DNA of 16,211 nt from CAYJUM01 sp964478915 (GCA_964478915.1 CAYZKG010000060.1:1-16211), one strand, 5' to 3'; counted from the stretch's first letter, positions 1 through 7,977 are shown. The notes: generated by a model not told the origin, from the letters alone. Made by a program: numbers and translations.

Positions 1-1428
1 GGCAAGGTGACCGAGGTGCATCCGGGGCCGGTGGTCACCATGTACGAATTCGAGCCCGCTCCGGGCGTGAAAGTCGCTCGGATCGTGAACCTCGCGGATG
101 ATCTGGCGCTGGCTCTCAAGGCCACGAGCCTTCGGATCGTCGCGCCCCTACCCGGCAAATCGGTCGTCGGGATTGAAGTGCCGAACCCGTACCGCGAGAC
201 GGTATCTCTCAAGGAAGTGCTGACCAGCGAAGCCTTTACGCGCTCCCGCTCGAAACTGACCCTCGCCCTCGGCAAGGACATCTTTGGAGCCCCGGTCACG
301 GCCGACCTGAAAGCCATGCCGCATCTCCTCGTGGCGGGCGCCACCGGGGCCGGCAAGAGCGTCGGGCTCAACACCATGTTGATGAGCATCCTGTTCTCGG
401 CCAGACCGGATGAGGTCAAGCTGCTGCTGATTGATCCCAAGATGCTGGAGCTGCAGGCGTATGACGGCATCCCGCACCTCCTGCGCCCTGTCATCACGGA
501 TCCGAAGTCGGCGGCCCGTGGGCTGGGATGGGTCGTCCAGGAGATGGAGCAGCGCTACAAGCTTCTGGCCGAGGCGGGTGTTCGGAACATCGAAGCGTAT
601 AACCGACGCGTTGCCGAAAAGCAGGGTCTCTTGCCCGGATCATCGCAGAAGACTCCTGCCGAGCAGGCGGAGCTGCCGATCGAATTTCTCTCCGAAGAAG
701 AGCGGCTGTCGGCTGGCGAGACCACCCTTGCCGGAGATGTTTCTCCGGCCGATGGGGAAACGCCGCCGTCCCACCTGCCCTACATCGTGGTGATGATCGA
801 CGAGCTGGCGGATCTCATGATGGTGGCCCCCAAGGAAGTGGAGGACAAGATTGCTCGCCTCGCGCAGATGGCCCGAGCGGCTGGCATTCATGTGGTGCTG
901 GCCACGCAACGGCCCTCCGTCGATGTGTTGACCGGCCTCATCAAAGCAAATTTCCCGGCGCGCATTTCCTTTCAGGTGTCTTCCAAAACGGATTCCCGGA
1001 CGATTCTGGACGCCAATGGCGCGGAGGCCCTGGTCGGCAAGGGGGATATGCTCTACCTGGCCTCCGGAACCGGCCGCCTGGTGCGCTTGCATGGGTCGTT
1101 CGTTCCTGATGAAGACGTGCGCCGCGTCGTGGAGTTCATCAGGAAGCAAGCGGCCCCTGCGTATGCCGAGGAACTCCAATCACTGCGACAGGAAGAGGCC
1201 ACGGAAGAGCAGGAACGGGACGAGATTTATGAGCAGGCCAAGGACCTCGTGATCAGCACCGGCCAGGCCTCGGCCTCGTTGATTCAGCGGCGCCTGCGCG
1301 TCGGATATCCGCGGGCCGCCCGCATGATCGAGCGCATGGAGGAAGAAGGGCTGGTCAGTGCGCCGGCGCGAGACGGGCGGCGGGAAGTGGTGGCGCGCAA
1401 GGGGCCGGTCGGCGAGGACTACTCATGA
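1..1428 (+). CDS. ftsK: DNA translocase FtsK/SpoIIIE, C-terminal part (5' end outside window)
   Basis: This is the ATP-driven DNA pump that acts at the division septum to clear chromosome ends and activate dimer resolution. The frame is open from base 1, so the membrane segments and linker lie upstream of the window. What remains is the alpha/beta motor and gamma domain. It starts with the family segment around GPVVTMYEFEPAPGVKV. Walker A GATGAGKS is at bases 337-360, and Walker B ends in VVMIDELADL near bases 784-813. A C-terminal winged helix (about bases 1225-1405, with GYPRAARMIERMEEEGLVS) is the domain that reads KOPS-type polar sequences in known FtsK proteins. The stop codon overlaps the next start as ATGA (1425-1428), so ftsK and lolA are probably translationally coupled; ftsK and lolA are also neighbours in E. 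coli. All motor motifs are intact. The identification is firm; only the N-terminus is unseen. Confidence 0.97.
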   Translation, partial: GKVTEVHPGPVVTMYEFEPAPGVKVARIVNLADDLALALKATSLRIVAPLPGKSVVGIEVPNPYRETVSLKEVLTSEAFTRSRSKLTLALGKDIFGAPVTADLKAMPHLLVAGATGAGKSVGLNTMLMSILFSARPDEVKLLLIDPKMLELQAYDGIPHLLRPVITDPKSAARGLGWVVQEMEQRYKLLAEAGVRNIEAYNRRVAEKQGLLPGSSQKTPAEQAELPIEFLSEEERLSAGETTLAGDVSPADGETPPSHLPYIVVMIDELADLMMVAPKEVEDKIARLAQMARAAGIHVVLATQRPSVDVLTGLIKANFPARISFQVSSKTDSRTILDANGAEALVGKGDMLYLASGTGRLVRLHGSFVPDEDVRRVVEFIRKQAAPAYAEELQSLRQEEATEEQERDEIYEQAKDLVISTGQASASLIQRRLRVGYPRAARMIERMEEEGLVSAPARDGRREVVARKGPVGEDYS

Positions 1429-2123
1429 AGGGCAGCAGGGCCCGAGCTGCCCTGCTGAGTGTTGTGGCGGCCGCCGCAGGACTCGCGCCGGCGCTGGCGG
1501 CGGCTGAAGGCATCAAGGAAGTGGTGAAGAAGGTGCAGGCCCGGTACGAGGAGACCCGGGATCTCCAGGCCGATTTCAAGCAGACCACCAAGATCGAGGG
1601 ATTCAAGACCCCCATCTCGTCATCGGGTCGGGTCTACATCAAGAAGCCGGGTCGGCTGCGCTGGGACTACCGCGAACCCAACGTGGAGGAGATCTACGTC
1701 AAGGGGAACGAGGTGATGATGTACGTTCCCGAACACAAACAGGTCCTGGTGGGGAAGCTCACACAGATGGCCGCCTCCCAGGCTCCCCTGCAGTTGCTGC
1801 AGGGCATCGCCAAGCTGGAAGAACATTTCGACGTGGAGACGACGCCCGGAGGAGATCGCAGGGAGGGCGGCGTCCCGCTGCTCACGCTACTCCCGAAGCC
1901 GACCGAGCCGGAATCGCTACGGACTCTGGCGCGGATCGTCTTGGAGTTGCAGCCGAAAACCTATTTCATCAAAACGGTGTCCCTGCACGAGATCAGCGGG
2001 AACGTCTCCACGTTTCATTTCACGAATCTGAGGGCTAATACCGGGCTGAAAACTGCATTGTTCGACTTCCAGATCCCGCCCGGCGTCGAAGTCGTGAAGG
2101 CGCCGACGTTGAGTCCCCCCTAG
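1425..2123 (+). CDS. lolA: Outer-membrane lipoprotein carrier protein LolA
   Basis: A 232-residue periplasmic chaperone that takes lipoproteins released by LolCDE at the inner membrane and hands them to the outer membrane. Residues 1 to about 26 form a signal peptide: a basic start (MKGSRARA), an alanine/leucine-rich core, and an ALA cleavage motif. The mature part opens with the usual amphipathic helix and the LolA signature region: RDLQADFKQT near residue 46, then SSSGRVYIKKPGRLRWDYREP around residues 65-85. Beta-rich sequence follows to the end. Length and layout fit the family. The ATG overlaps the ftsK stop (ATGA). The C-terminus TLSPP is short and unremarkable. LolB is not visible nearby. 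Confidence is high from motif order, signal peptide and the ftsK-lolA arrangement. Confidence 0.93.
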   Translation: MKGSRARAALLSVVAAAAGLAPALAAAEGIKEVVKKVQARYEETRDLQADFKQTTKIEGFKTPISSSGRVYIKKPGRLRWDYREPNVEEIYVKGNEVMMYVPEHKQVLVGKLTQMAASQAPLQLLQGIAKLEEHFDVETTPGGDRREGGVPLLTLLPKPTEPESLRTLARIVLELQPKTYFIKTVSLHEISGNVSTFHFTNLRANTGLKTALFDFQIPPGVEVVKAPTLSPP

Positions 2124-2139
2124 CGCCGGTCACACGGCG
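2124..2139. terminator. Weak hairpin between convergent genes
   Basis: CGCCG at 2124-2128 pairs with CGGCG at 2135-2139 around a 6-base loop, directly after the lolA stop. There is no T-tract, and the stem is only 5 bp. It may slow or end transcription where lolA and the opposing response-regulator operon converge, but the support is thin. Confidence 0.22.
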
Positions 2140-2144
2140 ATTCA

Positions 2145-2166
2145 CCTCAACCTCAACCTGAACCTG
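2145..2166. repeat. Short hexamer tandem repeat in the lolA/response-regulator convergent gap
   Basis: The unit CCTCAA occurs twice, followed by CCTGAA and a partial CCTG, giving about 3.7 copies of 6 bases. It fills most of the 48-base gap between two convergent stop codons. Such short repeats can vary in copy number by slippage, but this one lies outside any coding frame. No function is claimed. Confidence 0.6.
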
Positions 2167-2171
2167 CATCC

Positions 2172-2609
2172 TCAGTGGGCGAACCCGGGCTCGCAGACCA
2201 CGTGTCCATCCACGGCGCGGCGGACGACTGCCAGCAGGTCCTCCTTCGAGACGGGCTTCACCAGATAGTCCACCACACCGTCCTTCATCAGGGATACCGC
2301 CAACTCCACGTCCGGGTGCCCGGTCATGACCACGATGGGGACAGACGGGTGGTAGGTCCTGAAGTAGGCGATTGCTTCGGCGCCGTTGATCTTCGGCATC
2401 CGGATGTCGCAGAGGATGGTGTCCACCATCAGGGAATTGTCGTCCGATTTGATGGCCTTGATAGCTTGCTCGCCATCCTCCGCCTCCACGACCTCATACC
2501 CGACCTTCGTCAGACACAGGGCGAGCGGTTTTCGTACCGCTGCCTCGTCATCGACGATCAGGATCCGGCCCTGCCTTCCTTTCACCGCGTAGTGCGTGTG
2601 CAGTGGCAT
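2172..2609 (-). CDS. Single-domain response regulator (REC only)
   Basis: A 145-residue CheY-like receiver with no output domain. The acidic pair is D20-D21, the phospho-acceptor is D68 (in CDIRMP), the switch threonine is T96 (VVMTG), and the conserved lysine is K118 (LVKP). All residues needed for phosphotransfer are present. A short N-terminal tail (MPLHTHYAVKGRQG) and a C-terminal tail after about residue 135 flank the fold. The start at 2609 is preceded by a strong ribosome site (GAGGAGG, about 5-8 bases upstream), and the gene begins 15 bases after the upstream kinase stop. The kinase is therefore the obvious phosphodonor, and both genes should share its sigma-54-type promoter. With no DNA-binding or enzyme domain, it probably works by protein contact or as a phosphorelay intermediate. 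The target is unknown. Confidence 0.92.
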   Translation of the reverse strand: MPLHTHYAVKGRQGRILIVDDEAAVRKPLALCLTKVGYEVVEAEDGEQAIKAIKSDDNSLMVDTILCDIRMPKINGAEAIAYFRTYHPSVPIVVMTGHPDVELAVSLMKDGVVDYLVKPVSKEDLLAVVRRAVDGHVVCEPGFAH

Positions 2610-2624
2610 GTCCTTCCTCCTCTG

Positions 2625-5272
2625 TTAAGGTTTTGGATCCGGAAATTGCAGTCTGAACGTGGCCCCCTTGCCTTGATCGCTCTCGACCCGGATCGCGCCG
2701 CCGTACTTCGTCACGATCTTGTGGACGATGCTCAGTCCCAGGCCGGTGCCTTTGCCGGAGACTTTCGTCGTGAAGAACGGCTCAAAGATCTTTGGGAGCA
2801 GGGCTTTCGGAATCCCGCAGCCTGTGTCGCTGATGGAGACGGTCCTCTGCCCGTCTTCGAGGCGTGTCGCCAGGGTCAGCCGGCCCTGGCCGTCCATCGC
2901 CTGAACCGCATTGCTGATCAGGTTGACGAACACCTGGTCGATTTCCGACCTGCGGGCCCGCAGTTGTGGGAGAGATTCGAACGAGGTGACCACTTCGACA
3001 CACCCGAACTGCGGGGAGCGCCGCACCATCTTGACGGCCTCGGTCAGACGTTCATTGAGATCGATCTCGACCTCCTCATCCTTGGAAGCCGACCGGGCGT
3101 AGCAGGCGAAGTCCCTGACCACGGTAGCCACGTGATGCGAGTAGGCCACGATGTCTCTGGCGTACTCCTGAATGTGCTCAGGATTCTGTTCCTCCAAGAT
3201 CAGCTCGGCCATGCCGAGGATACCGTGCATGGGGTTGTTGATCTCGTGCGCCATGCCGGAGACCATCGTCCCCAGGCTGGCCAGTTTCTCGGCCTGGATG
3301 AGCTGATCCTGCAGTTCTTTCTGCTCGGTGATGTCCCAGATCAAGAGCCCGATCTGAGCCTCTTCATGGACTGAAACCGGGAAGAGGCAATACCGGTAGA
3401 CCCNNNNNNNNNNNNNNNNNNNNNNNNNNNNNNNNNNNNNNNNNNNNNNNNNNNNNNNNNNNNNNNNNNNNNNNNNNNNNNNNNNNNNNNNNNNNNNNNN
3501 NNNCTGGACATGATGGCGTCGATCGCGTTGTAGGCGTTCCGCAGCGCCTCTTGAGCCTGCTTCCGCTCGGTGATGTCTGCGGCCACCCCGGCAATGCGAT
3601 AGACCAGTCCCAGGTCGTTCCGGATCGGGAAGGCCCGGTCCCGGACCCACCGAATGACGCCGTCGAGCCGCACGATCCGATATTCCTCGTCATATTCACC
3701 GGCGATCTGTTTGGTCATGGCGGCTTCGAGGACCCGTGGGCGATCGTCGGGGTGGATCGCATCGAGCCACGATCGCGGCGCCGCGTACAGGCTCTCGCAG
3801 GTGCGCCCCCAGATCTCCTCGTATCCCGGGCTGATGTAGATCATCTGGTTCTTCTGGACATCGGTCATCCAGAAGACTTCCCGGATGCTCTCGGCCAACT
3901 GGCGGAAACGGTCCTGGCTTTCCCGAAGCGCCGCCTCCGCGCGCTTGCGATCGATAAACTGCCCGATCTGACTGCCGATCGCCGTCAGCATCCGGAGCAG
4001 GTCTTCGTCTGGCTGCCGGATCTCCCGAATAAAAAACTCGAACACTCCCAGGACCTGTGAATTCCGCTTGATGGGGAAGGCGAAGGCTGCGTGCAGGCGG
4101 TCTTGCGCCGCGACGGAGGCTCTCGGGAAGTTGGGATCGTCCACCACGTCCGGAATCCACGTGGCCTCACCGGTAGCCCAGACGCGGCCGGGCAAGCCGA
4201 GGCCCCGGCCAAACGTGCTCTCCTTGGTCAGTGACTGGAATGCCGGGATCGCGATATCCGGCGAGTGCCACAGTTCGACGCACCGCAGGACGTCCGCATG
4301 CTCGTCCACGGTCCAGATGGCGCCGACGTCCCAGCCGAGGCTCTCGCAGATGGCCTGCAGGATCTTGGGCGTCGCCTCGGCCAGCGTCGAGCACTCGGCT
4401 AAGATTCGAGTCACGGTGTACTGCGCCGCATGGCGTCGTTCGGCGGTCTTTCGTACGGTGATGTCCCGGATGATCCCGCTGAAAAACATGCCGTCCTGGG
4501 TCTTCCAGGTCCCAAGCGAGAGCTCCAGAGGAAATTCCGTGCCGTCTTTCCGCAGGCCGTGAAGTTCGACCGTTTTTCCGATGACCCGGCATTCTCCGGT
4601 CGAGCCGACCCGATGGATCTCGTTTCGATGCGCTTCGTGGTAGCGAGCCGGCATCAACAGTGAAAGCGGTTGACCGAGCACCTCTTCCTCTGTGTAGCCG
4701 AACAGCCGTTCCGCTGCCTGATTCCACGAAATGATCGTCCCATTGCGATCGGCCAGGATGATCGCATCGGTCGCTGACTCCACCACCGACCGAAAGCGCT
4801 CCTCGCTGGCCGTGAGGGCGTGTTCCACCCGTTCGGCCTTTACCGCAAGGGCCTTGACCTCCACCGCCCGCTGCAATGTGGCCTTGATTTCATCCAGGTT
4901 GTAGGGTTTGGTGAGGCAGGCAAACGCGCCTTTGCTGAAGGATCCGATCCGGTTCTCCTCGGTGCCGTACGCCGTCAGCACAATCACCGGGAGGTTCCGA
5001 TCGAGTTTGGTCAAGATCTTGAGGACCCACAGCCCGTCGAGATCGGGCAGCTTGAGATCGAGCAGGACCGCCGCGTAGTGTGCGGACTTCACCCTTTCAA
5101 TGGCCTCCGCCCCCGCTCCGGCAGTCCTGACCTGGTAGCCCTCATGCTCGAGGGCGTGGCTCAGGGCCTGACAGATGTCCGGGTCATCATCCACGATCAG
5201 GATCGGCGGCCGCGCCTTGTCCGGAACGGAAGACGGGCGTGGTTCAAATGGGAGAGCGTGTAACTCGTTCAT
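2625..5272 (-). CDS. Multi-sensor hybrid histidine kinase REC-PAS-GAF-PAS-(PAS)-HisKA-HATPase, interrupted by an assembly gap
   Basis: A soluble sensor kinase with no membrane segment visible. Domains in order from the ATG at 5272: receiver (residues about 22-140, with D28-D30, phospho-acceptor D72, K122); PAS (about 152-275, ending SGIIRDITVRKTAE); GAF (about 285-442); PAS (about 450-570, ending AGVAADITERKQA); the start of a third PAS at about 575. Then come 100 Ns. After the gap are the end of that PAS (IWDITEQKELQ), HisKA with the phospho-accepting histidine in MAHEINNP (codon at 3248-3246), and a HATPase domain with N box NLISNAVQAM, DTGCGIP, FEPFFTTK and GKGTGLGLS. The two flanks read in different frames, as expected if the N run is a placeholder. 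I treat them as one gene. The ATG at 5272 was preferred over an upstream TTG at 5302, because it sits behind GGGGAT and fits the receiver start. The response regulator lies 15 bases downstream. Confidence 0.88.
3404..3503. other. Assembly gap (100 Ns) inside the hybrid kinase gene
   Basis: Exactly 100 consecutive Ns, the conventional filler for a scaffold gap of unknown length. Flanking coding sequence is the start and end of the same PAS domain but in different frames. For one continuous gene the true gap must have a length of 3n+2. Confidence 0.97.
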
Positions 5273-5338
5273 ACTGATCCCCGTGCCGGTTCGCCGGCTC
5301 AACGGTGGAAAAAGAGTGAAAACATGGCATTGACTCTG

Positions 5339-5354
5339 GCAACACGCGTGCCAA
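5339..5354 (-). promoter_or_regulatory. Sigma-54 (RpoN) promoter for the hybrid kinase-response regulator operon
   Basis: On the minus strand the sequence TTGGCACGCGTGTTGC matches every fixed position of the sigma-54 consensus (TTGGCACG-N4-TTGC). The -24 GG and -12 GC are separated by exactly 10 bases. Transcription would start near 5327, leaving a leader of about 55 bases before the ATG at 5272. This implies control by RNA polymerase with RpoN plus an ATP-hydrolysing enhancer-binding protein, neither of which is encoded in the window. Confidence 0.85.
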
Positions 5355-5465
5355 CAGCAAGATGGCCGGCCGCCAGGATCAGAACGCTCGAAGCTCTTGA
5401 ATCAACGAAGAAAAGATTTTCTTTCCGAGGAGGAGAACCTCAGCAGGGAGCACCGTTCTCTGGCG

Positions 5466-5506
5466 CTCTGTATCAAGGAGAATACTTCGCTTATCGGATG
5501 CGATAC
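5466..5506. promoter_or_regulatory. Candidate upstream activator sites for the sigma-54 promoter at 5339-5354
   Basis: This stretch holds two imperfect dyads. One is GTAT-N8-ATAC (5470-5485); the other is TATCG-GATG-CGATA (5492-5505). It also holds the 9-mer GATACAGAG on the minus strand (5474-5466). They lie about 118-154 bases before the -24 element, a normal distance for enhancer-binding proteins. The second sigma-54-type promoter has similar elements at nearly the same distance. The rest of the 256-base intergenic stretch (5273-5528) holds the promoter, a 16-base near-palindrome at 5408-5423, and nothing else I can name. Confidence 0.4.
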
Positions 5507-5528
5507 GCGAGGTTGTCTTGGTACTTTC

Positions 5529-6947
5529 TCAGAAGTTCATGCGGATGCTGAAGGTCCCCAGATGGTAGGTGGAATGATATTTCCCATTCACGACGTCCGG
5601 ATCAGCGAGAGGATGCTTATTTCCTGCGACGGTGCGCTGCTCAAAGAGCCACAATTGATAAGCCAGGTCCAGACCGATCGCCTTGAAGCCGAACTTGTTG
5701 TCTTCCGTTTGTCCGCACTTCACCAGTCCGGCGAAGAGACCCTTGCCTTTGCAGAGGAGACCGAGCCCGACAGTGATGGAGTGATTATCTGCGTCAGGCA
5801 ATGCTGGGTTAAAATTTCTATCGGGAACGGGTGTCGGGGAATTCCAATAGCCGCCACGAAGCGCGATCTCCCAATCCGGCAGCCGCTCGAGCTTCAGCCA
5901 TTTGTATTCGGTGCCCACCATCGCCGTGTACATGCTGCGCCAATCTTGGGGGGTGGCGACCGTGACCCCACTGGAGAGGTGCACGTCCAGGTTCCGAATG
6001 GATTTCCAGCCGGTGTAGTCCACGTCCAGCTCGAGCTTCCACTCGCGGTCGTTGTCGCGGACCGGCCAGAGAGCAATGCCTCCGGTAATGATTTGAGGCA
6101 AGACGAGAGTGGTTGCGGCGTCGGCTTGAAGCGCTCCATTCGACAGGAATTCTCCTTGGAGATGCATAGTGGCCTGACTTCGGTACTGAAATCCGACATT
6201 GACCAGTGGTTTGTCATTGACGGGGCTTCGAATGGCAGTCCACAGAAAACTGACGTTGAAGCCGGCGGTTGTGTCTTTGCCGTTGACTTCCAGCCGTTGT
6301 CCTCTTGGAGTAAGAGCCCCGGTGGAAATCGCTTGCTGCTCGTATTGGCCGTTGCCGACAAAGCTGAAGAAGGTATAGATGTCCGCTCCCAGGCCGATCG
6401 AAAGATCTTTCGTGAGCTTGTACGCAAGAGTCGGCTTGACATCCACGATCTCCAGCCAGGCGCGCGTGACGGCCGTGGCAAACGGGCCGTTCTCCGGCCA
6501 CCGGTAGAGGGTCCCGAAGGGAGAGAGAATCGCGATACCTGCCGTGAGATTCTCCAGCCCGAGGCGCTTCATGTTGGCCGTCAGATAGATCTGGCTCGGC
6601 GGCGGCCAGGCGACGCTCGATCCGAAGTCCCCGCGGGCCGTGCCGCTCGGCCCCGCAAACGAGGTGCTGCCGCCCAAAAGATTCATGCCGAGATAGACCT
6701 GCGTTCCCTTTAGTTGCGTCATCCCGGCGGGGTTGTAGTAGATCGCCGAAGGATCATCCGCCTGCGCGATGAAGGCTCCGCTCTGGCCCGTCGCGGCGGC
6801 ACCCTGCTGCAGGATGCGGAACCCTGTTCCGTACGCAGGGATGGACCAGCACAGGACCAGGAACACCATGCCGGCAAACGAAATGAGCGGCGTCAGGCAG
6901 GGGGGAGATAGGACACTGACCTCGGTGGTGTTGTCCCTGGCGGGCAT
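5529..6947 (-). CDS. OmpP1/FadL/TodX-family outer-membrane transporter
   Basis: A 472-residue beta-barrel channel of the family that passes hydrophobic molecules (long-chain fatty acids in E. coli FadL, aromatics in TodX) across the outer membrane. The first roughly 40 residues look like a signal peptide, with hydrophobic core LISFAGMVFLVLCWSIP and likely cleavage after AYG. The mature N-terminus TGFRILQQGAAATGQSGAFIAQADDPSAI, followed by YYNPAGM, is the family's plug/hatch signature. The protein ends in phenylalanine (RMNF), as expected for a BAM-assembled barrel. The ATG at 6947 was chosen over an in-frame start at 6995, because a full AAAGGAGG ribosome site lies 5 bases upstream. The gene stands alone between two regulated signalling operons. 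The substrate is unknown; uptake of lipids or other hydrophobic compounds is an inference from the family. Confidence 0.92.
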   Translation of the reverse strand: MPARDNTTEVSVLSPPCLTPLISFAGMVFLVLCWSIPAYGTGFRILQQGAAATGQSGAFIAQADDPSAIYYNPAGMTQLKGTQVYLGMNLLGGSTSFAGPSGTARGDFGSSVAWPPPSQIYLTANMKRLGLENLTAGIAILSPFGTLYRWPENGPFATAVTRAWLEIVDVKPTLAYKLTKDLSIGLGADIYTFFSFVGNGQYEQQAISTGALTPRGQRLEVNGKDTTAGFNVSFLWTAIRSPVNDKPLVNVGFQYRSQATMHLQGEFLSNGALQADAATTLVLPQIITGGIALWPVRDNDREWKLELDVDYTGWKSIRNLDVHLSSGVTVATPQDWRSMYTAMVGTEYKWLKLERLPDWEIALRGGYWNSPTPVPDRNFNPALPDADNHSITVGLGLLCKGKGLFAGLVKCGQTEDNKFGFKAIGLDLAYQLWLFEQRTVAGNKHPLADPDVVNGKYHSTYHLGTFSIRMNF

Positions 6948-6952
6948 AGTCG

Positions 6953-6960
6953 CCTCCTTT
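6953..6960 (-). promoter_or_regulatory. Shine-Dalgarno site fixing the FadL-family start
   Basis: Minus-strand AAAGGAGG stands 5 bases before the ATG at 6947. It matches the anti-Shine-Dalgarno sequence fully. It rules against the longer in-frame start at 6995, which would put this site inside the coding region. Confidence 0.85.
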
Positions 6961-7061
6961 CTGATGTGCAGTTCTATCCATACCTTTTTGTCCACAGCTC
7001 GAGAGGTCAGAGCTTGGTATGGTGTGATGAGGACGAAGGGATTAAGGAATTTTGTAGAAAC

Positions 7062-7090
7062 TACTTAAAAGAAATAGCTTGGCGTGTCAA
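7062..7090 (-). promoter_or_regulatory. Possible sigma-70 promoter for the FadL-family gene
   Basis: A perfect -35 hexamer TTGACA (7090-7085, minus strand) is followed 16-17 bases later by an AT-rich but poor -10 (TTAAGT or TAAGTA). It would leave a leader of about 105 bases. No sigma-54 spacing (GG-N10-GC) is found in this gap. The weak -10 keeps the call tentative. Confidence 0.33.
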
Positions 7091-7098
7091 CATGGTTC

Positions 7099-7269
7099 TT
7101 AGCTGCTTAGCTGTTTGGTCCAGGGAGGCGTGTCAATCTCTCTCCCGCAGGAGAGGCAAAACCAGCGACCTGTTGCGGCACCGAGTTCCGTTTCTTCCTC
7201 GACCTTGGGATGATCACACGGGTCCTCACCCCATGCTCGTCTCAGCACGCGCCTCAAGGCCTCGGCCAT
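7099..7269 (-). CDS. Small zinc-ribbon-like protein (second of a tandem pair)
   Basis: A 56-residue protein I do not recognise by name. It has a basic helical start (MAEALRRVLRRAW), then a likely metal-binding set C18-x-H20 ... C38-x-x-C41 (CDH and FCLSCGREI), separated by a glutamate-rich stretch. This spacing is typical of zinc ribbons. The ATG at 7269 was preferred over a TTG at 7281, because it sits behind GGAGAGGAG at correct spacing. It starts 27 bases after the stop of another small CxxC protein, which follows a response regulator, so the three form a likely operon. It could be a zinc-binding adaptor or a regulator of its partner, but no function is assigned. The chance-ORF risk is real at this length. 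The ribosome site, the paired cysteines and the operon position argue for a real gene. Confidence 0.6.
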   Translation of the reverse strand: MAEALRRVLRRAWGEDPCDHPKVEEETELGAATGRWFCLSCGREIDTPPWTKQLSS

Positions 7270-7296
7270 TCTCCTCTCCAACGTCGCCTCCTGGGT

Positions 7297-7518
7297 CTAG
7301 TCGGAATTGTCCGCTCGCCTGACGCTCCCGCTACGGCGGCGTTGGGGACCGGCGGGGGGCTCCGAACCTTCCGCGTCGAGCGCTTGCTGGGTAATCGCGT
7401 ATCCGCACCTGATGCACAACCAGAAAGCGCCGGTCTGCCCCAGGCTTCGATCGTGGCAACGCGGGCAGTCACGAATGGTCATGTTCTGACGTCTATGGGG
7501 TACGGGTTCTTGTCTCAT
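7297..7518 (-). CDS. Small zinc-ribbon protein CxxC-x13-CxxC (first of a tandem pair)
   Basis: A 73-residue protein with a clean four-cysteine ribbon: C18-P-R-C21 and C35-I-R-C38 (CPRCHD and FWLCIRCGY). It is followed by a polar, arginine-rich tail without further structure visible. The ATG at 7518 overlaps the stop of the upstream response regulator as ATGA, which points to translational coupling. An in-frame ATG at 7482, directly before TIRDCPRC, would give a 61-residue version and cannot be excluded. Zinc ribbons of this size bind nucleic acid or protein, or act as small regulators. Coupling to a receiver protein suggests a shared pathway, but this is inference. No named family is recognised. 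Confidence 0.68.
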   Translation of the reverse strand: MRQEPVPHRRQNMTIRDCPRCHDRSLGQTGAFWLCIRCGYAITQQALDAEGSEPPAGPQRRRSGSVRRADNSD

Positions 7519-7892
7519 GCCTGGCCGCCAGGGAGGCCGAACCAGCGCTCCACGATACGCTTGAGCTGCGCCGCATCGAACGGCTTGAGCACATAGGCCT
7601 GCGCGCCGGCCTCCACCGCCTGCGCTGCCGCTTCACGGGCTATGGCCGTCATCATCACGACCGGCAAGGAAGGAAAGCGTTGCCGGACCTCCCGCAGGAC
7701 TTCCAACCCATCCATGTCGGGCATCAGAATGTCGAGCAACATGCCGTCGTACGTCCGTTGTTCCAGCTTCTGCAGAGCCTCCCTGCCGCTTGCGGCGGTT
7801 TCGACGACGTACCCGTACGAGCCCAGACTGTCCTGAAGGATCTCGCGAATGTCCTCATCGTCGTCGGCTACAAGAATGCGTTTGGCCACCAT
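7515..7892 (-). CDS. Single-domain response regulator (REC only)
   Basis: A 125-residue CheY-like receiver. Acidic pocket D10-D12, phospho-acceptor D54 (LLDILMP), T82 (VVMMTA) and K103 (VLKPF) are all present, so it should be phosphorylatable. There is no output domain. The ATG at 7892 lies 4 bases behind GGAGG and immediately precedes the first beta strand (AKRILVADDD). The frame is open further upstream to 8117, but that extension covers a sigma-54-type promoter and is not protein-like, so it is rejected. The stop overlaps the start of the zinc-ribbon gene. The GAF histidine kinase ending at 8244 lies just upstream and is a plausible phosphodonor, but this gene has its own promoter. Related REC-only proteins often act in chemotaxis-like or phosphorelay circuits; the partner here is unknown. 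Confidence 0.92.
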   Translation of the reverse strand: MVAKRILVADDDEDIREILQDSLGSYGYVVETAASGREALQKLEQRTYDGMLLDILMPDMDGLEVLREVRQRFPSLPVVMMTAIAREAAAQAVEAGAQAYVLKPFDAAQLKRIVERWFGLPGGQA

Positions 7893-7977
7893 CAGGCCTC
7901 CATGAAATGGAATCTCCCGGTATCGCCGCACAGGCTCGATAGAGTGGACGGATAGCATCGCGTGGCTCTCTGCCGCT

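Noticed and set aside
2175..3374. 399-residue plus-strand open frame opposite the response regulator and kinase
   Set aside because: It runs antisense across two well-supported genes and the short gap between them, with no recognisable domain.
5273..5302. Upstream TTG start for the hybrid kinase
   Set aside because: It adds ten residues (MSRRTGTGIS) with no ribosome site, whereas the ATG at 5272 has GGGGAT nearby and fits the receiver domain.
5408..5423. AAGAAAAGATTTTCTT as a terminator for the FadL-family gene
   Set aside because: The arms are AT-only with a 2-base centre, too small for a hairpin loop, and it lies about 105 bases after the stop codon.
5397..6713. 438-residue plus-strand open frame opposite the FadL-family gene
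   Set aside because: It has no family motifs and its codons are the shadow of a clear beta-barrel gene on the other strand. Long antisense frames are common in GC-rich coding DNA.
7081..7137. 10-base direct repeat GGCGTGTCAA at 7081-7090 (7081 start, ends 7090) and 7128-7137
   Set aside because: One copy is inside the small zinc-ribbon coding region and the other covers the candidate -35. With only two copies it is probably chance.
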